This document shows positions 53,765 to 64,000 of a stretch of 64,000 nucleotides of DNA, piece after piece. Both the position numbers and the translations under genes were made by a program. Source of the DNA: Ephydatia muelleri. Its lineage: Eukaryota; Porifera; Demospongiae; Spongillida; Spongillidae. The stretch spans positions 5,639,585 to 5,703,584 of the forward strand of contig JABACO010000010.1 in the NCBI GenBank assembly GCA_013339895.1, written 5' to 3'. The notes under the pieces were generated by a model, which saw only the letters and a program-made list of their open reading frames with translations, was not told where the DNA came from and did no database searches. Positions within the stretch are counted from its first letter, which is position 1. Each line of letters starts with the position of its first letter.

Positions 53765-55925
53765 CAATGTTGGAAGTAGGGGGACTAGCACATAGTGAAA
53801 AGGGATCATGTGTAGCAAACCAAAGAGTGGAAAAAGAAACTAGAAGAGCAATGGGAAAGAAGAAACTGAGAAAAGGAATGGAAAGAATAAATGACTATAG
53901 AAAGGGGAGAAATGGAGAGAAAAGAGTAAATAAAAGAGGAGAAAGCGGAGAGGAAAGGGGTGAAAGAGAGAAAGGACAAGTAAGAGAGAAAGAAGATGAA
54001 CTAGAGAAAGGAGGAGGGAAAGTAGCTGAACAAGAGAAAGAAGGTGGAGGAGAGAAAAGAGGAGGAGGAGAGAAAGACGGTGGAGGAGAGAAAGGAGGTG
54101 GAGGAGAGAAAGAAGGTGGAGGAGAGAAAGGAGGTGGAGGAGAGGAAGAAGATGGAGATCAGAAAGGAGGTGGAGAGAGAAAGGAGGTGGAGGAGAGAAA
54201 GGAGAGGGAGAGAAAGGAGGTGGAGAGAAAGGAGGTGGGGGAGAGAAAGGAGATGGAGAAGAGAAAGAAGGTAGAGGAGAGAAAGGAGGAATGAAAGGAG
54301 GGTGAAGGAGAGAAAGGAGGTGGAAGAGAGGAAAGGAAGGTTGAGGAGAGACAAGGAGGGTGGAGGAGAGAAAGGAGGTGGAGGAGAGAGAAAGGAGATG
54401 GAGAGAAAGGTAGATGGAGAGAAAGGAGGTTGGAGGAGAGAAAGGAGGTTGGAGAGAAAGGAGGTGGAGGAGAGAAAGGAGGTTGGAAGAGAGAAACAGA
54501 GATGGAGAAGAGAAAGAAGTGGAGGAGAGAAAGGAGTTGGAGGAGAGAAAGAAGGTGAAGGAGAGAAAGGAGATGGAGGAGAGAAGGAGATGGAGGAGAG
54601 AAAGGAGGAGGAGGAGAGAAAGGAGGAGGAAGAGAGAAAGGAAGTGGAGGAGACTAAAGAAGGTGGAGGAGAGAAAGGAGGTGGAGGAGAGGAAGGAGAT
54701 GAGGAGGAGAGAAAGGAGGCGGAGGGGAAAAAGGAGGAGTAAGGAAAGGAGGATGGAGGAGAAAAGGAGGGTGGAGGAGGGGAAAGAAGGTGGAGGAGAG
54801 ACAGGAGGTGGAGATCAGAAAGGAGGTGGAGGAGAGAAAGGAGGTGGAGAGAGAAAGGAGGTGGAGGAGGAGAAAGGAGGTGGAGGAGAGAAAGGAGGTG
54901 GAGGAGAGAAAGGAGGGGAGGAGAGAAAGGAGGTGGAGGAGAGAAAGGAGGTGGAGGAGAGAAAGGAGGTGGAGGAGAGAAAGGAGGTGGAGAGAAAGGA
55001 GGTGGAGGAGAGAAAGGAGGTGGAGGAGAGAAAGGAGGTGGAGGAGAGAAAGGAGATGGAGGATCGAAAGGATGGTGGAGGAGAGAAAGGAGATGGAGAC
55101 GAGGAAAGAAGGTGGAGGAGAGAAAGGAGGAGGAAGAAGAAAGGAGGTGGAGGAGAGAAAGAGAAGGAGAGAGAGGAGGAGAGAAAGGAGTTGGAGGTGA
55201 GAAAGAAGGTGAAGGAGAGAAAGGAGAAGAAGCAGGAGAGAACGGAGGAGGAGGAGGAGAGAAAGGGAGTGGAGGAGAGAAAGGAGAGAAGGGAGGTGGA
55301 GGAGAGAAAGGAGATAGAGGAGAGAAAGGATGGTAGAGAGAAAAAGGAGGTGGAGGAGAGAAAGAAGGTAGTGGAGAGAAAGGAGGTGGAGGAGAGAAAT
55401 GCAAGAGAGAGAATGGAGGTGGAGGAGGAGAAATTCAAGAATTAAGAAAACATAAATAATTAAAGAAACAAGTATAGATGTAGAGTTGAATGGAGAGAGA
55501 CAAGAGAATTTACCCATAAAAGTTAATGGAAAAGGACAAAATAAAGAAGTAAATAAGGATTTGGAAGCAAGGGAGGAGATAGCAAACAGCAGGAGCCCGT
55601 TGGAAGGAAGGAAGAGAAAGAAAAGACAATGTGGATATGAGGCAGGAGAAAGAGAGGAAGGGGAAGGAGTAGGAGGGGAGGAAGATGAGGGGGAAATAAA
55701 AAATGGAGACAATGGAGTCAGTGAAAGAGGAGGAAGTGGAAAAGCAGTTAAAGTGAAAGGTGGAGGAAAGAAAGGAGGACAAGGGAAAGAGAAAGGAGGT
55801 GTAGGAGAGAAAAGAGGTGGAAATGGGGAAGGTGAAAAGATAGAAAGAAATCAAGGACGAGGAGAAGAATGGAAAAGCCATAAGTCAGCAGGAAAAAGAG
55901 AAAAAGGAAGACACACAACTAAGAA
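53765..55925 (+). repeat. Purine minisatellite upstream of the Ig-FN3 gene
   Basis: Densest from about 54,000 to 55,430, with the same 18-base unit as the other tracts; the edges (53,765-54,000 and 55,450-55,925) are A-richer and degenerate, as if old array. It has T in only a few positions, so all plus frames and several minus frames look open for 100-460 codons. It is the mirrored partner of 3,401-4,275 but longer and about 0.4 kb further from the signal-peptide exon. Confidence 0.9.
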
Positions 55926-56307
55926 GGTATCAAAGTTTGAATGCAATGCATGTTTCTAGCCTTATAGCAACACATACTGTGCATGCTTGTGAGCTTCACA
56001 TGAAATGAATTTGAAACATATCTCACCATTTAGTAAGTTGTACACGATGCATTGTGAGGCAAATAAATGGTTGTGTTTGCTACTACTAAATGTATGTTAG
56101 TATTGTATACAACATTTTTCATGCTTATTAATTGTTACATCTTTCATGGTTAATTTAACACTATGCAGTGTAGTCCCAACACACTGCGATTAAATACTGT
56201 ACATTATAAAGAATACATCTCACATATGAACTGTAATAGAGTATCTCTCAGGTAAATTATGTTTTTATCACTATGTTGCATTCCAGGGGATAGGCACCTG
56301 GCTGTTC
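55926..56307. other. Upstream region of the right receptor gene
   Basis: AT-rich, between tract and signal peptide. A CATTCCAG at 56,279-56,286 could be an acceptor if the signal-peptide exon has an upstream exon. No clear TATA box at the right distance. Confidence 0.35.
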
Positions 56308-56362
56308 ATGATGCCTATGGTGAGGTTGTTCATGATGCTTCTGATGATACCTTCAGGCATTA
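56308..56362 (+). CDS. Right receptor, first coding exon: signal peptide
   Basis: MMPMVRLFMMLLMIPSGI, ending in phase 1 at GTAAGT. Short N-region, hydrophobic core, Ser-Gly before the probable cleavage point. Start chosen at 56,308; the left copy begins at the second Met (56,311). It joins in phase to the Ig exon at 57,706. Confidence 0.7.
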
Positions 56363-57705
56363 GTAAGTGTTGGTTGTGTCATTGGTACAGTATATAACGT
56401 TTACACAATCTTTACTCTCATATTGAACTCACACTTTTATCTGCTTCAGCACATCTCTGTGGCCATCCAATGGGATACCTATTTTAATGATATTGGGGGG
56501 GCCTTGAAATAACTATTGGTTTGTTTGTGGTAGGGTTGGATGTTTTTGTTGTTACATGTATATGGCATAAACTTGTAATTGAGTACATAATATGCATAAA
56601 CATTAGGGCATAGAAATAAGCGCATAACATTAAGCATTCCTGCCTGCTGAGCAGGTTAGATCAATGGCAGAGTCAAATCGGAAGCATGCGTCTTGATGGT
56701 ATGATGATCTTGAGCAACCATCGGCTCAATACACTTAGTTATATTCATATAGGAGCTTATTTTCTGTCTAATTCATACCTCAAATAACAGAAAATGTAAT
56801 CAAAAAGTTTTCTGTCACAGTACCAATCAAAACCCAACTGTTCTTTGCATCAAAGAAATACTTTCTTGCAATATTCCCAGTGGTCATGGTTTCTACACTG
56901 TCTGGCCTGTCTATAATCATCCCAGTTTTTTTCTTTATTACTGATTTTACGAGTACGCAGCAGTTGTTATGCAGAATATATCGCTCAGGAGCTGTAAGGC
57001 ACTAATTAGCCATACATTTCAATGCAAGCGTTACATTTTAATTTGCATGTACTGTACTAGAAATTTTGAAATGTACAGTAGCATTAGGCCCTTTTTGCAG
57101 AAATGCCCAAATATTTGAGATTTAATAGGTTTTAAAACAATGTATGTAGAAAATTGTTTCAACACAAAATGTCATCTTCCTACATCACAGTGCTCCTGTG
57201 ACAGAACTCCAATTATAAGCCAAGCAATTATTAATTTTAACGCTTAACATGACAGGTGCCCAACATTTTGAATGCATCTTATCTTGCTCAATGGAAGCTG
57301 TTTCCTGACCAACTGTTTCTCCACAGAGCAATCACAGTAGCTGGTTAATAGGTAACCATGGTTAATGTGGGATGGAGCACGCATGTGCATAGGGCAGTGA
57401 ACAATAACAACCATGTGGTTGTAGCTTGTAGAGTTCCTGTTTTGATTTGAGATTTATTTTTGTTCTTTTAATCAATCTCTTGTCTTACAGACATATGGTT
57501 TGTGATATATAAGGCTAAATGGAGATCGGGACCACAGGCTCCCCATAGGTATTACACCTCAAGCTTATAAGGGACGGGGGTAACTGCCCTGCCAACTCTC
57601 CGAAGCATTAGATAAGACAGAGAAAGACAATAGATAGCCTGGCCACACATGACACAACCAATCAACTACACATTAATTCTGTATTGTTTCTGCTTTGCAT
57701 TACAG
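56363..57705 (+). other. Intron of the right receptor gene
   Basis: About 1.34 kb, partly homologous to 2,048-3,338. A stretch at 57,500-57,660 (GGAGATCGGGACCACAGGC...) and one at 56,640-56,740 look like short repeats but have no second copy here. No coding signal. Confidence 0.5.
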
Positions 57706-58020
57706 ATGCCAGTGTTGTCATATCACCACCTCACGGCTACACAACATTTGAGAACAATGCATCAACATTTACATTTAACTGCTCTGGAAATGGCACATCT
57801 CTTTTGTGGATAGTGGATGGACAGTCAGCTGGCTCATCATATGTACTCAATAAAGGAATACGATACACACCATTCATCGCATCACCAGATGGACTTACTG
57901 TGTCCTCTCAGTTCATTGTTCCAACCACCAAAGCTAACAACAACATTACAGTGATCTGCATAGTGCTGGATACATCATTTAACTTCAAGTCAAGTAATCC
58001 AGTGAAACTATTCCTTCAAG
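57706..58020 (+). CDS. Right receptor, Ig-like domain
   Basis: A 315-bp phase 1-1 exon: ASVVISPPHGYTTFENNAST, FTFNCSGNGTSLLWIVDGQS, then ITVICIVLDTSFNFKSSNPV. Two Ig cysteines about 60 residues apart and the core Trp are present, with at least three N-glycosylation sequons. A single Ig-like domain at the N-terminus of a type I membrane protein. Confidence 0.85.
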
Positions 58021-58180
58021 GTATAACACACTGGTACTGTGTATATAAATGCATGGATCAGTAGATGGATTACATGCTCATTCTGTGGTAATGATACCTT
58101 TTGCACTCTGTCTGATCCTACTGCATATCATTTCCAGCATTTTGTTCACATTAGAACCATAAATATTCCCATCTATCTAG

Positions 58181-58534
58181 GCATACTGGCAATACCACTG
58201 GAATTTACAATGGATTTCTCAAACAGTACTGTGAGCTTGTCCTGGGTAGCACCAGATTCTCTTCATGTGTCCACTCCTCCCACCATTTCCCATTATGTTC
58301 TAAGTAACAATCTAACAAATGGTACGAAGATATTCAATAATCCAACTACATGCAACCCTTTGGCATCTTGTAACTACTCACTTGATCTAAGGGATCCATT
58401 TTTCACAACTGATGGAAATACAACCATGTTGGACTATAATGGTGCAGTGGAGTTTACACTCCTTGCTGTCAATGGAGCTGGAAATGGGAATGCAGCTACA
58501 TTTACTTATATAATGCCAAGGAGTATACCAACAG
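58181..58534 (+). CDS. Right receptor, FN3 domain
   Basis: A 354-bp phase 1-1 exon, TATCTAG to GTTAGG. FN3 hallmarks: VSLSWVAPDS with the B-strand Trp, TISHYVLSN with the C-strand Tyr, and EFTLLAVNGAGNGN for the F-strand. The extra pair CNPLASC may form a disulfide. Adhesion or ligand-binding module, extracellular. Confidence 0.85.
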
Positions 58535-58705
58535 GTTAGGAAATTCTTTGTTTTGTCGTGCACTACAGGATTGCGACTTCCGAATTTTTGAATGTGTACC
58601 TCACATTTAATATATACAGATTTTCTGCTCGTAGATAAAAATGAAGATTAAGCAATGTTCTGCATGTACATGTACATCATTACCTACATATTTATATTTC
58701 TTCAG

Positions 58706-58798
58706 ATGTGCCAAACCAAACTGTTCCAGCAGCAGAAAATACATCTTCTACACCTGCCAGCAACAATACTACTAGTGCAGTATATTTATATGGTATTG
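58706..58798 (+). CDS. Right receptor, stalk exon
   Basis: A 93-bp phase 1-1 exon rich in Thr/Ser/Asn: VPNQTVPAAENTSSTPASNN then TTSAVYLYGI. It has several N-glycosylation sequons. A membrane-proximal, probably glycosylated spacer. Confidence 0.8.
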
Positions 58799-58853
58799 GT
58801 TAGTTCTTACTTGATGACAGTGTACTAGCTTCATTTTACCTTTCTTTCTCCAG

Positions 58854-58949
58854 TAATTGTAGCATCTGTATGTGCTGTGCTGGGGACCATGATAGTAGTA
58901 GTGCTGGTTATTGTTATTGCTGTGGTGTGCTGTTTCAAGAAGAAACTAA
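58854..58949 (+). CDS. Right receptor, transmembrane exon
   Basis: A 96-bp phase 1-1 exon: VIVASVCAVLGTMIVVVLVI then VIAVVCCFKKKL. About 24 uninterrupted hydrophobic residues followed by a basic stop-transfer cluster, so type I topology. The CC pair next to the membrane is a possible palmitoylation site (inference). Confidence 0.85.
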
Positions 58950-59001
58950 GTAAGTAGATAAAGATATCCTGAACTTTTCACTTACGCCATGCGTCCTATA
59001 G

Positions 59002-59093
59002 AATGGACTCCCAATTACATTGACAATGAGACAGCTATCAACGCTACTAACAGTTCTCAAATGACTGTCCTTCAAGGGCCATTGGTGGTGTAA
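59002..59093 (+). CDS. Right receptor, last exon, cut by the LTR element
   Basis: WTPNYIDNETAINATNSSQM then TVLQGPLVV and TAA. The acceptor CCTATAG is good. The retrotransposon LTR (TGTAATGC...) begins at 59,089, so the last codon is shared and the stop codon lies in the LTR. The native cytoplasmic tail was probably longer and its remainder should lie beyond the window, on the far side of the element. Confidence 0.75.
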
Positions 59094-59261
59094 TGCAGGA
59101 TTTATTAGTCTGCGCTTGCGCAGTACAATGTATTAATGGAACCTTTTGTAATAGATTGTCACACGCACACCCGTGATCACACATATATATATACACCTTA
59201 TTTTTGTATGTTTGTCAGTCTGTACCTCGTGTATACCTGCTATCAATCTTGGCCGCTTACA
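59089..59261 (+). repeat. 5' LTR (about 173 bp)
   Basis: Begins TGTAATGCAGG and ends TTACA, the usual TG...CA form. It contains CTGCGCTTGCGCAG, a GC hairpin, and an ATATATATATACACC TATA-like box at 59,182-59,196. The end was set by the primer-binding site that follows; it is uncertain by a few bases. Confidence 0.75.
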
Positions 59262-59262
59262 C

Positions 59263-59280
59263 TGGCGTAGTCGGCTCTAC
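59263..59280 (+). promoter_or_regulatory. Candidate primer-binding site
   Basis: TGGCGTAGTCGGC two bases after the LTR, the place where a tRNA 3' end pairs in this family. The tRNA was not identified. Confidence 0.5.
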
Positions 59281-59290
59281 ACGAGTTAGA

Positions 59291-60180
59291 ATGTCCAAAC
59301 CCTTGCTCCTACCTGAGCCCTACGGAGGCGAAGCGGGTGGCTGGGCGGAATGGGTAGACCATTTCGAGAACGTAGCCACTGTCAACAAGTGGGCCACTGG
59401 TGAGGAGAAATTAAAATGGCTGAAGGTGCGTCTAACTGGGAAGGCTCAGACAGCGTTCAAGAAGTTGCCACAAGATGTGAAAGAAAACTACGGTGAGTGC
59501 ATGAAATCCTTACAACGCCGTTTTGACCCTGACAGTAAGAGGCAACTGTACGTGGCCGAGTTAAGTGCCAGAACGAGGCACAAGGACGAAGACTGGGCTA
59601 CTTTCGGCGACGTATTGAGAGTTCTAGCTTGCGGACAAAGCGTATCCTGACCTGGAGGAGAAGGCAAGAGAACGTCTTGCATTAAACCAGTTTTTGGCAC
59701 AAATTGAAAACGCCCAAGTCGCTTTCGGCGTGAAGCAGAAACGACCCACCAACGTCGAGGAGGCCGTCGTCGCAACAATCGAATTAGAGTCGTACTTGGG
59801 AAGCTCCGGTAAGCCGCTGCGAGTGAGCGCTGTGTCCCCACAGGAACCAGACCCAGATGTACGCGTACGCCGTGCAGACCGTGCTGAAGCTGTCGCAGCT
59901 GTCTCTCCACTTGATGAACCTCAGACGGTGAAGTTGCTTGGCGAGCGGCTACAACGGTTGGAGATGCTACTCGAGAGACAAGGGAGTTCCACAAGGCCTC
60001 GGACAAGTAAGCAAACCTGGGAGGCTGAGAGTGGGAAACGCAAGGCTGTAGTCTGTTGGACTTGTGGCAAGAAAGGCCATATTGCAAGATTTTGTCGGAG
60101 TCGCGCAACAGAGCAGTATCAGGGAAACTTCAGTCCCTCAGTGGAAAGAGCCTACCACGTGAGGGAAGAAGACATGTAGA
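59291..60180 (+). other. gag region of the Ty3/gypsy element
   Basis: Starts MSKPLLLPEPYGGEAGGWAE; an N-terminal capsid-like helical region (WVDHFENVATVN, KWLKVRLTGKAQTAF) is followed near 60,055 by a CCHC zinc knuckle, CWTCGKKGHIARFC. Fossil capsid/nucleocapsid gene; not intact as read here. Confidence 0.8.
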
Positions 60181-63100
60181 GGCTCAAACTGATCAGTTGA
60201 CTGTTCCTTCTCTTTCGGTAACTTGCGGGGTAAGTTACAGCGTAAAGGGAGTCATTGGGGTGGTAGCTATTGCATTCGTTGTTGATACGGGAGCAGCTGT
60301 ATCTTTTATCCGCAAGGATGTCTGGACACAACTTGTAAACAGGGACAGTACACTTGTTCTTGAACAGTGGTCTGGAAAAAAGCTTGTAGGGGTCAATGGG
60401 GCTTCATTGTCTATATGTGGGTGTGGAAACATACAGGTTTTGTTCAAGGGTACTCCATCCATTGTAACTGATGACATTACTATAGAGGCAATCCTTGGGT
60501 TGGATTTTTTGGAAGCTAATAGTTGTGTGATTGATTGTGGTCAGAAGGTACTCACATTCCCCTCCCAAAAGCTTTCGATTCCATTCTTAAGCAAAACCAC
60601 CACAGAACAAGGAGTTGCAACTGTTGGACTGGTCCTAAAAGAGAAAACAGTTGTTCCAGCAGGAAGTGAAATGGAAGTTATGGTAAAAATTGCTGGTCCA
60701 GTCACTAATGGTACGTGGTTTGTAGGACACAAGTCAGCCACTTGTAATGGTGTGATGGTGGCTAATGCAGTAGTGTCTCCAAGCAGTAATGTAGTACCAG
60801 TACGTATACTGAACCCACATGATGAAATGGTGGTGCTGAAGAAAGGAACACAGATTGCAAGCATGGAGCTCCTGGAGCAAGATCCAGTTATCAACATATC
60901 TACAGTGATGAAGAATGCTGAAGTCTCACTGGAATGCCAGAACATTTTATGGGATTTGGTGTCTAAGGTTGGGAGTCACATTAGTGAGAGTGAAAGAGAA
61001 CAACTCTATTCTCTTCTTGTGGAGTTTGCCGATGTCTTTTCTTTCAGCAGCAAGGACTTGGGCCGCACTAAAGAGCTGAAGCATCATATTTTCACCAGTG
61101 ATGCTCAACCAGTGCACCTATCTCCACGTCGTATTCCTCAGGCACGCAGGGAGGAGCTCCGAGGCTTGCTGAGGGACATGCTGGAGAGTGATGTAATCCA
61201 ACAGTCTGACAGCCCTTGGTCCTCACCTATAGTGTTAGCAAAGAAGCATGATGGGACAACACAATTCTGCGTAGACTACAGGAAGGTAAACGAAGTAACA
61301 AGAAAAGATGCCTACCCACTACCTCGAGTGGACGACACTTTGGACACACTGGTTGGTTCTAAATTATTCACCACACTCGACCTTGCCAGTGGGTACTGGC
61401 AAGTGGAAGTGGCTCCCGAGGATCAACCTAAGACAGCCTTCACAACACCGGAAGGACTTTACCAATTCAAGGTAATGCCATTTGGCTTATGTAACGCTCC
61501 AGCGACATTTCAACGTTTAATGGACAGAGTCTTGAGTGGGTTAAAATGGTCGAGCTGTTTAGTGTATTTTGACGATATAATTGTAGTAGGTACTACATTT
61601 CAGGAGCATTTGCATCACCTCACTAGTGTCTTCACTCGTCTGAGGAGGGCGGGTCTCAAGCTAAAACCAAAAAAGTGTACACTCTGCAGGCAGCAAGTAA
61701 CATTTCTAGGCCATATAGTATCCACAGATGGTGTTGCAACAGATCCAAGCAAAACTGAGGCTGTGTCGAAGTGGCCCATTCCCCAGAACAGAAAAGAAGT
61801 TCAACAATTTTTGGGGCTAGCCAATTACTATAGGCGTTTTGTAAAAGACTTTGCCTTGATCTCAAAACCACTACAGCGGTTGACAGAGAAAAACGCACCT
61901 TTCGAATGGACCATTGGATGCCAAAACGCTTTTGATGAATTGCGTAAACGTTTGGTTTCTTCCCCAGTCCTTGCATACCCAGATTATGAGCGACGTTTCA
62001 TACTCGACACGGATGCAAGTGATGTTGGAATTGGTGCTGTGCTTTCACAGGTTAGTGATTGTGGTTCTGAGCGTGTTATTGCCTATGCGAGCAGATCGCT
62101 TACTAGGCCAGAGCAAAGGTATTATGTAACACGTAAAGAATTATTAGCAGTTGTGGAATTTGTACATCATTTTAGACAGTATCTCCTTGGGCGAGAATTC
62201 ACCCTTCGAACTGACCATGGATCTCTGGTCTGGATCCGGAATTTTAAAGAACCGGAAGGTCAACTGGCTCGCTGGCTAGAGAGACTCCAGGAGTATAACT
62301 TCACCGTTGTGCACCGCCAAGGCTTGCGCCATTGCAACGCTGACGCCCTTTCCCGTGTCCCATGCAGGCAGTGCGGTAGGGACGAAGATATAGAATCGGA
62401 GAACACCGTCATGGTAGGAGTGGTTTCCAATCCGTTCCAGAAATATACTCCAGCTGAGATGAGGCAGATGCAACTGGACGACACAACAATCCAACCTGTT
62501 CACTGTGCTGTATCTTGTGGTCAACCAACGAGCCCTGATATTGTTAAATCGTGGAGTCGAGGAAGTCGTCTCCTGATGCAACACTGGGACGCCCTCTGCA
62601 TTTATGATGGTATCCTGTGGAAGAAATGCGTGGATGGAAGTAGAAGATTCCAGCAGCTCGTTTTACCCGCGAAGTTACAAGTGGATGCTCTTCGCGATCT
62701 CCATCAAGGGGCTGTAGGCAGTCACATTGGAGAGGAGAAGATGAAACACAGACTGAAAGAGCGGTTTTACTGGCCAGGATGTACAGAAGCAGTTGGAGAG
62801 TGGTGTAGGAACTGCATAAGCTGCACCACGAGGAAGACGGTTGCCCCAAAGAGAAGGGCTCCTCTGCAAACCATTAAGGCTGGGTACCCGATGCAAATCG
62901 TGAGTGTAGATTTAATGGGCCCCTTCCCGAGACTGAGGATGGCTGTAAGTATGTCATGGTAGCTGTGGACTGTTTTACCCGGTGGGTAGAAGTGTATGCT
63001 ATACGGAACCAGGAGGCCACAACTGTTGCTAAAAAACTTGTTGATGAAATGTTCTGCCGTTTTTCTCCTCCAGAACAGCTCCACAGCGACCAGGGACGAC

Positions 63101-63945
63101 AGTTTGAGTCAGATTTGGTGAAGGAGATATGCGAACTGTTGCAGATCAGAAAAACGCGCACCATGCCGTACCACCCACAGTGCAATGGAATGGTGGAGCG
63201 GTTCAATCGGACTCTATTGGACATGCTTTCCACCGCAGTTGGCAACCATCAAGCTGATTGGCAGCAGCACATACGTAAACTTTGTCTGGCTTACAACTCT
63301 AGCGTCCATTCCTCCACAGGATTTACTCCGTTCTTCTTGATGTTCGGGCGCCAGGCGAAGCTACCGATCGACCTGATGTACGGCACTAATCAGATGGAGC
63401 CGAACACTACCTCCGAGTATGCACGCTGCTTGAAAGACGCCTTGCAAGAAGCATACGCACTGGTGAGGGAGCGCTGTCAGGCCGAACATAAAAGGCAGAA
63501 AGAGCTGTATGACCAAAAAGTGCATGGGAAGCCATTTAGCCCGGGCGAGTTGGTGTGGTTACACTCCACAGCTGTTCCTCGTGGTCGATCCAGAAAGCTA
63601 CACCATCCTTGGAAAGGACCCTTTAAGGTCATGGAACGACTGGGCGAGACCACGTACAAAATCAAAAACCTTCAAGGTCGGAGGAAAACAACATTTGTTC
63701 ATTTTGACAGGCTCAAGCCGTGTGTAATATCCGATGACAAGCCAGAGAACACAGGGTCCAGAGAACAAGAACCAGTTGGTACAAATCTGGATCTGGTTGA
63801 CAGCGATGACGATGATCCAGTACAGCAAGAAGAGGCAGCAGTCCCAGAAATTGCGAACCCCGTACCACCCTTAAATGAACAACGCCGATACCCCGTGCGA
63901 GATAGACAACGCACACAGCGCTATGGAACATATGTGGAACACTAA
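60180..63945 (+). other. pol region of the Ty3/gypsy element
   Basis: In order: aspartic protease (VDTGAAVSF, about 60,280), RT (FCVDYRKVNEVT, LVYFDDIIVVG, about 61,080-61,780), RNase H (FILDTDASDVGIGAVLSQ, about 62,000-62,350), H2C2 zinc finger (HQGAVGSHIG..CISC) and integrase core (VDLMGPF, HSDQGRQFESD, about 62,700-63,420), and a C-terminal basic/acidic tail. Order RT before integrase identifies Ty3/gypsy. Not fully intact. Confidence 0.9.
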
Positions 63946-63959
63946 AAAGAAGGGAGCAG
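63944..63959 (+). promoter_or_regulatory. Polypurine tract
   Basis: TAAAAAGAAGGGAGCAG directly before the 3' LTR; the usual plus-strand primer site of the family. Confidence 0.75.
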
Positions 63960-64000
63960 TGTAATGCAGGATTTATTAGTCTGCGCTTGCGCAGTACAAT
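63960..64000 (+). repeat. 3' LTR, first 41 bases
   Basis: TGTAATGCAGGATTTATTAG and onward, identical to 59,089-59,129 in all 41 bases. Truncated by the window, not by the genome as far as can be seen. Confidence 0.9.

Larger units (their letters stand above)
59089..64000 (+). mobile_element. Ty3/gypsy-type LTR retrotransposon, nearly whole
   Basis: LTR, primer-binding site, gag and pol in the Ty3/gypsy order (protease, RT, RNase H, integrase), polypurine tract and the beginning of the 3' LTR, which runs off the window. It looks largely whole with a small number of breaks (about two). The 41 visible bases of the 3' LTR equal the first 41 of the 5' LTR, which suggests a recent insertion. Expected target duplication: the 5 bases before 59,089 (GGTGG), to be found past the window end. 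Confidence 0.9.

Noticed and set aside
53767-55959. Frames of up to 467 codons across the third purine tract, and a 157-codon frame at its end.
   Set aside because: Open on both strands and in all frames, and composed only of the repeat unit or its decay. A structural or charged repeat protein cannot be excluded but nothing supports it.

Overview
The window looks like nuclear DNA of a marine invertebrate, most likely a sponge (demosponge). The reasons are an AT-rich background full of the self-complementary word TACATGTA, compact genes with short GT-AG introns, surface-receptor exons of the SRCR, Ig and FN3 families, and a basic-repeat protein of a style I associate with sponge genomes. The phylum call is inference. 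I see no rRNA, tRNA or CRISPR array.

The main feature is layout. Almost everything from about 0.8 to 20.7 kb recurs in reverse orientation and mirrored order between about 22.5 and 59.1 kb. The two arms form one huge, diverged inverted repeat around an unmatched centre near 20.7-22.5 kb. The right arm is longer because it carries a 3.6-kb tandem duplication (about 22.97-30.24 kb), a LINE-like element (40.29-42.55 kb), SRCR exons with their own tandem duplication (46.5-51.8 kb), a foldback element (52.5-53.7 kb) and two long purine tracts. The left arm alone carries a 2.5-kb insertion at a TA (13.52-16.04 kb).

The host coding content is a mirrored exon series, minus strand on the left and plus strand on the right. 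It starts with small alternating exon cassettes whose intron phases join (37.0-42.9 kb; left 11.2-7.5 kb). Phase-0 exons of unknown function follow (43.2-46.2 kb; left 7.2-5.9 kb), then SRCR exons on the right arm only. It ends in a signal peptide, Ig, FN3, stalk and transmembrane series (56.3-59.1 kb; left 3.4-0.8 kb). Whether this is one long receptor gene or two or three genes is open. The right copy of the Ig-FN3 part reads cleanly; the left copy is damaged. Two right-arm exons (37.77-37.99 and 39.39-39.64 kb) run on the opposite strand.

The right end (59,089 to the window edge) is a Ty3/gypsy-type LTR retrotransposon that sits inside the last exon of the receptor gene; its 3' LTR is cut by the window. 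Other mobile DNA: a MITE at a TTAA site (23.39-23.97 kb), two copies of a 0.3-kb palindromic element, a forward-reverse-forward foldback, and decayed pieces of the LINE-like element through 19-29 kb.
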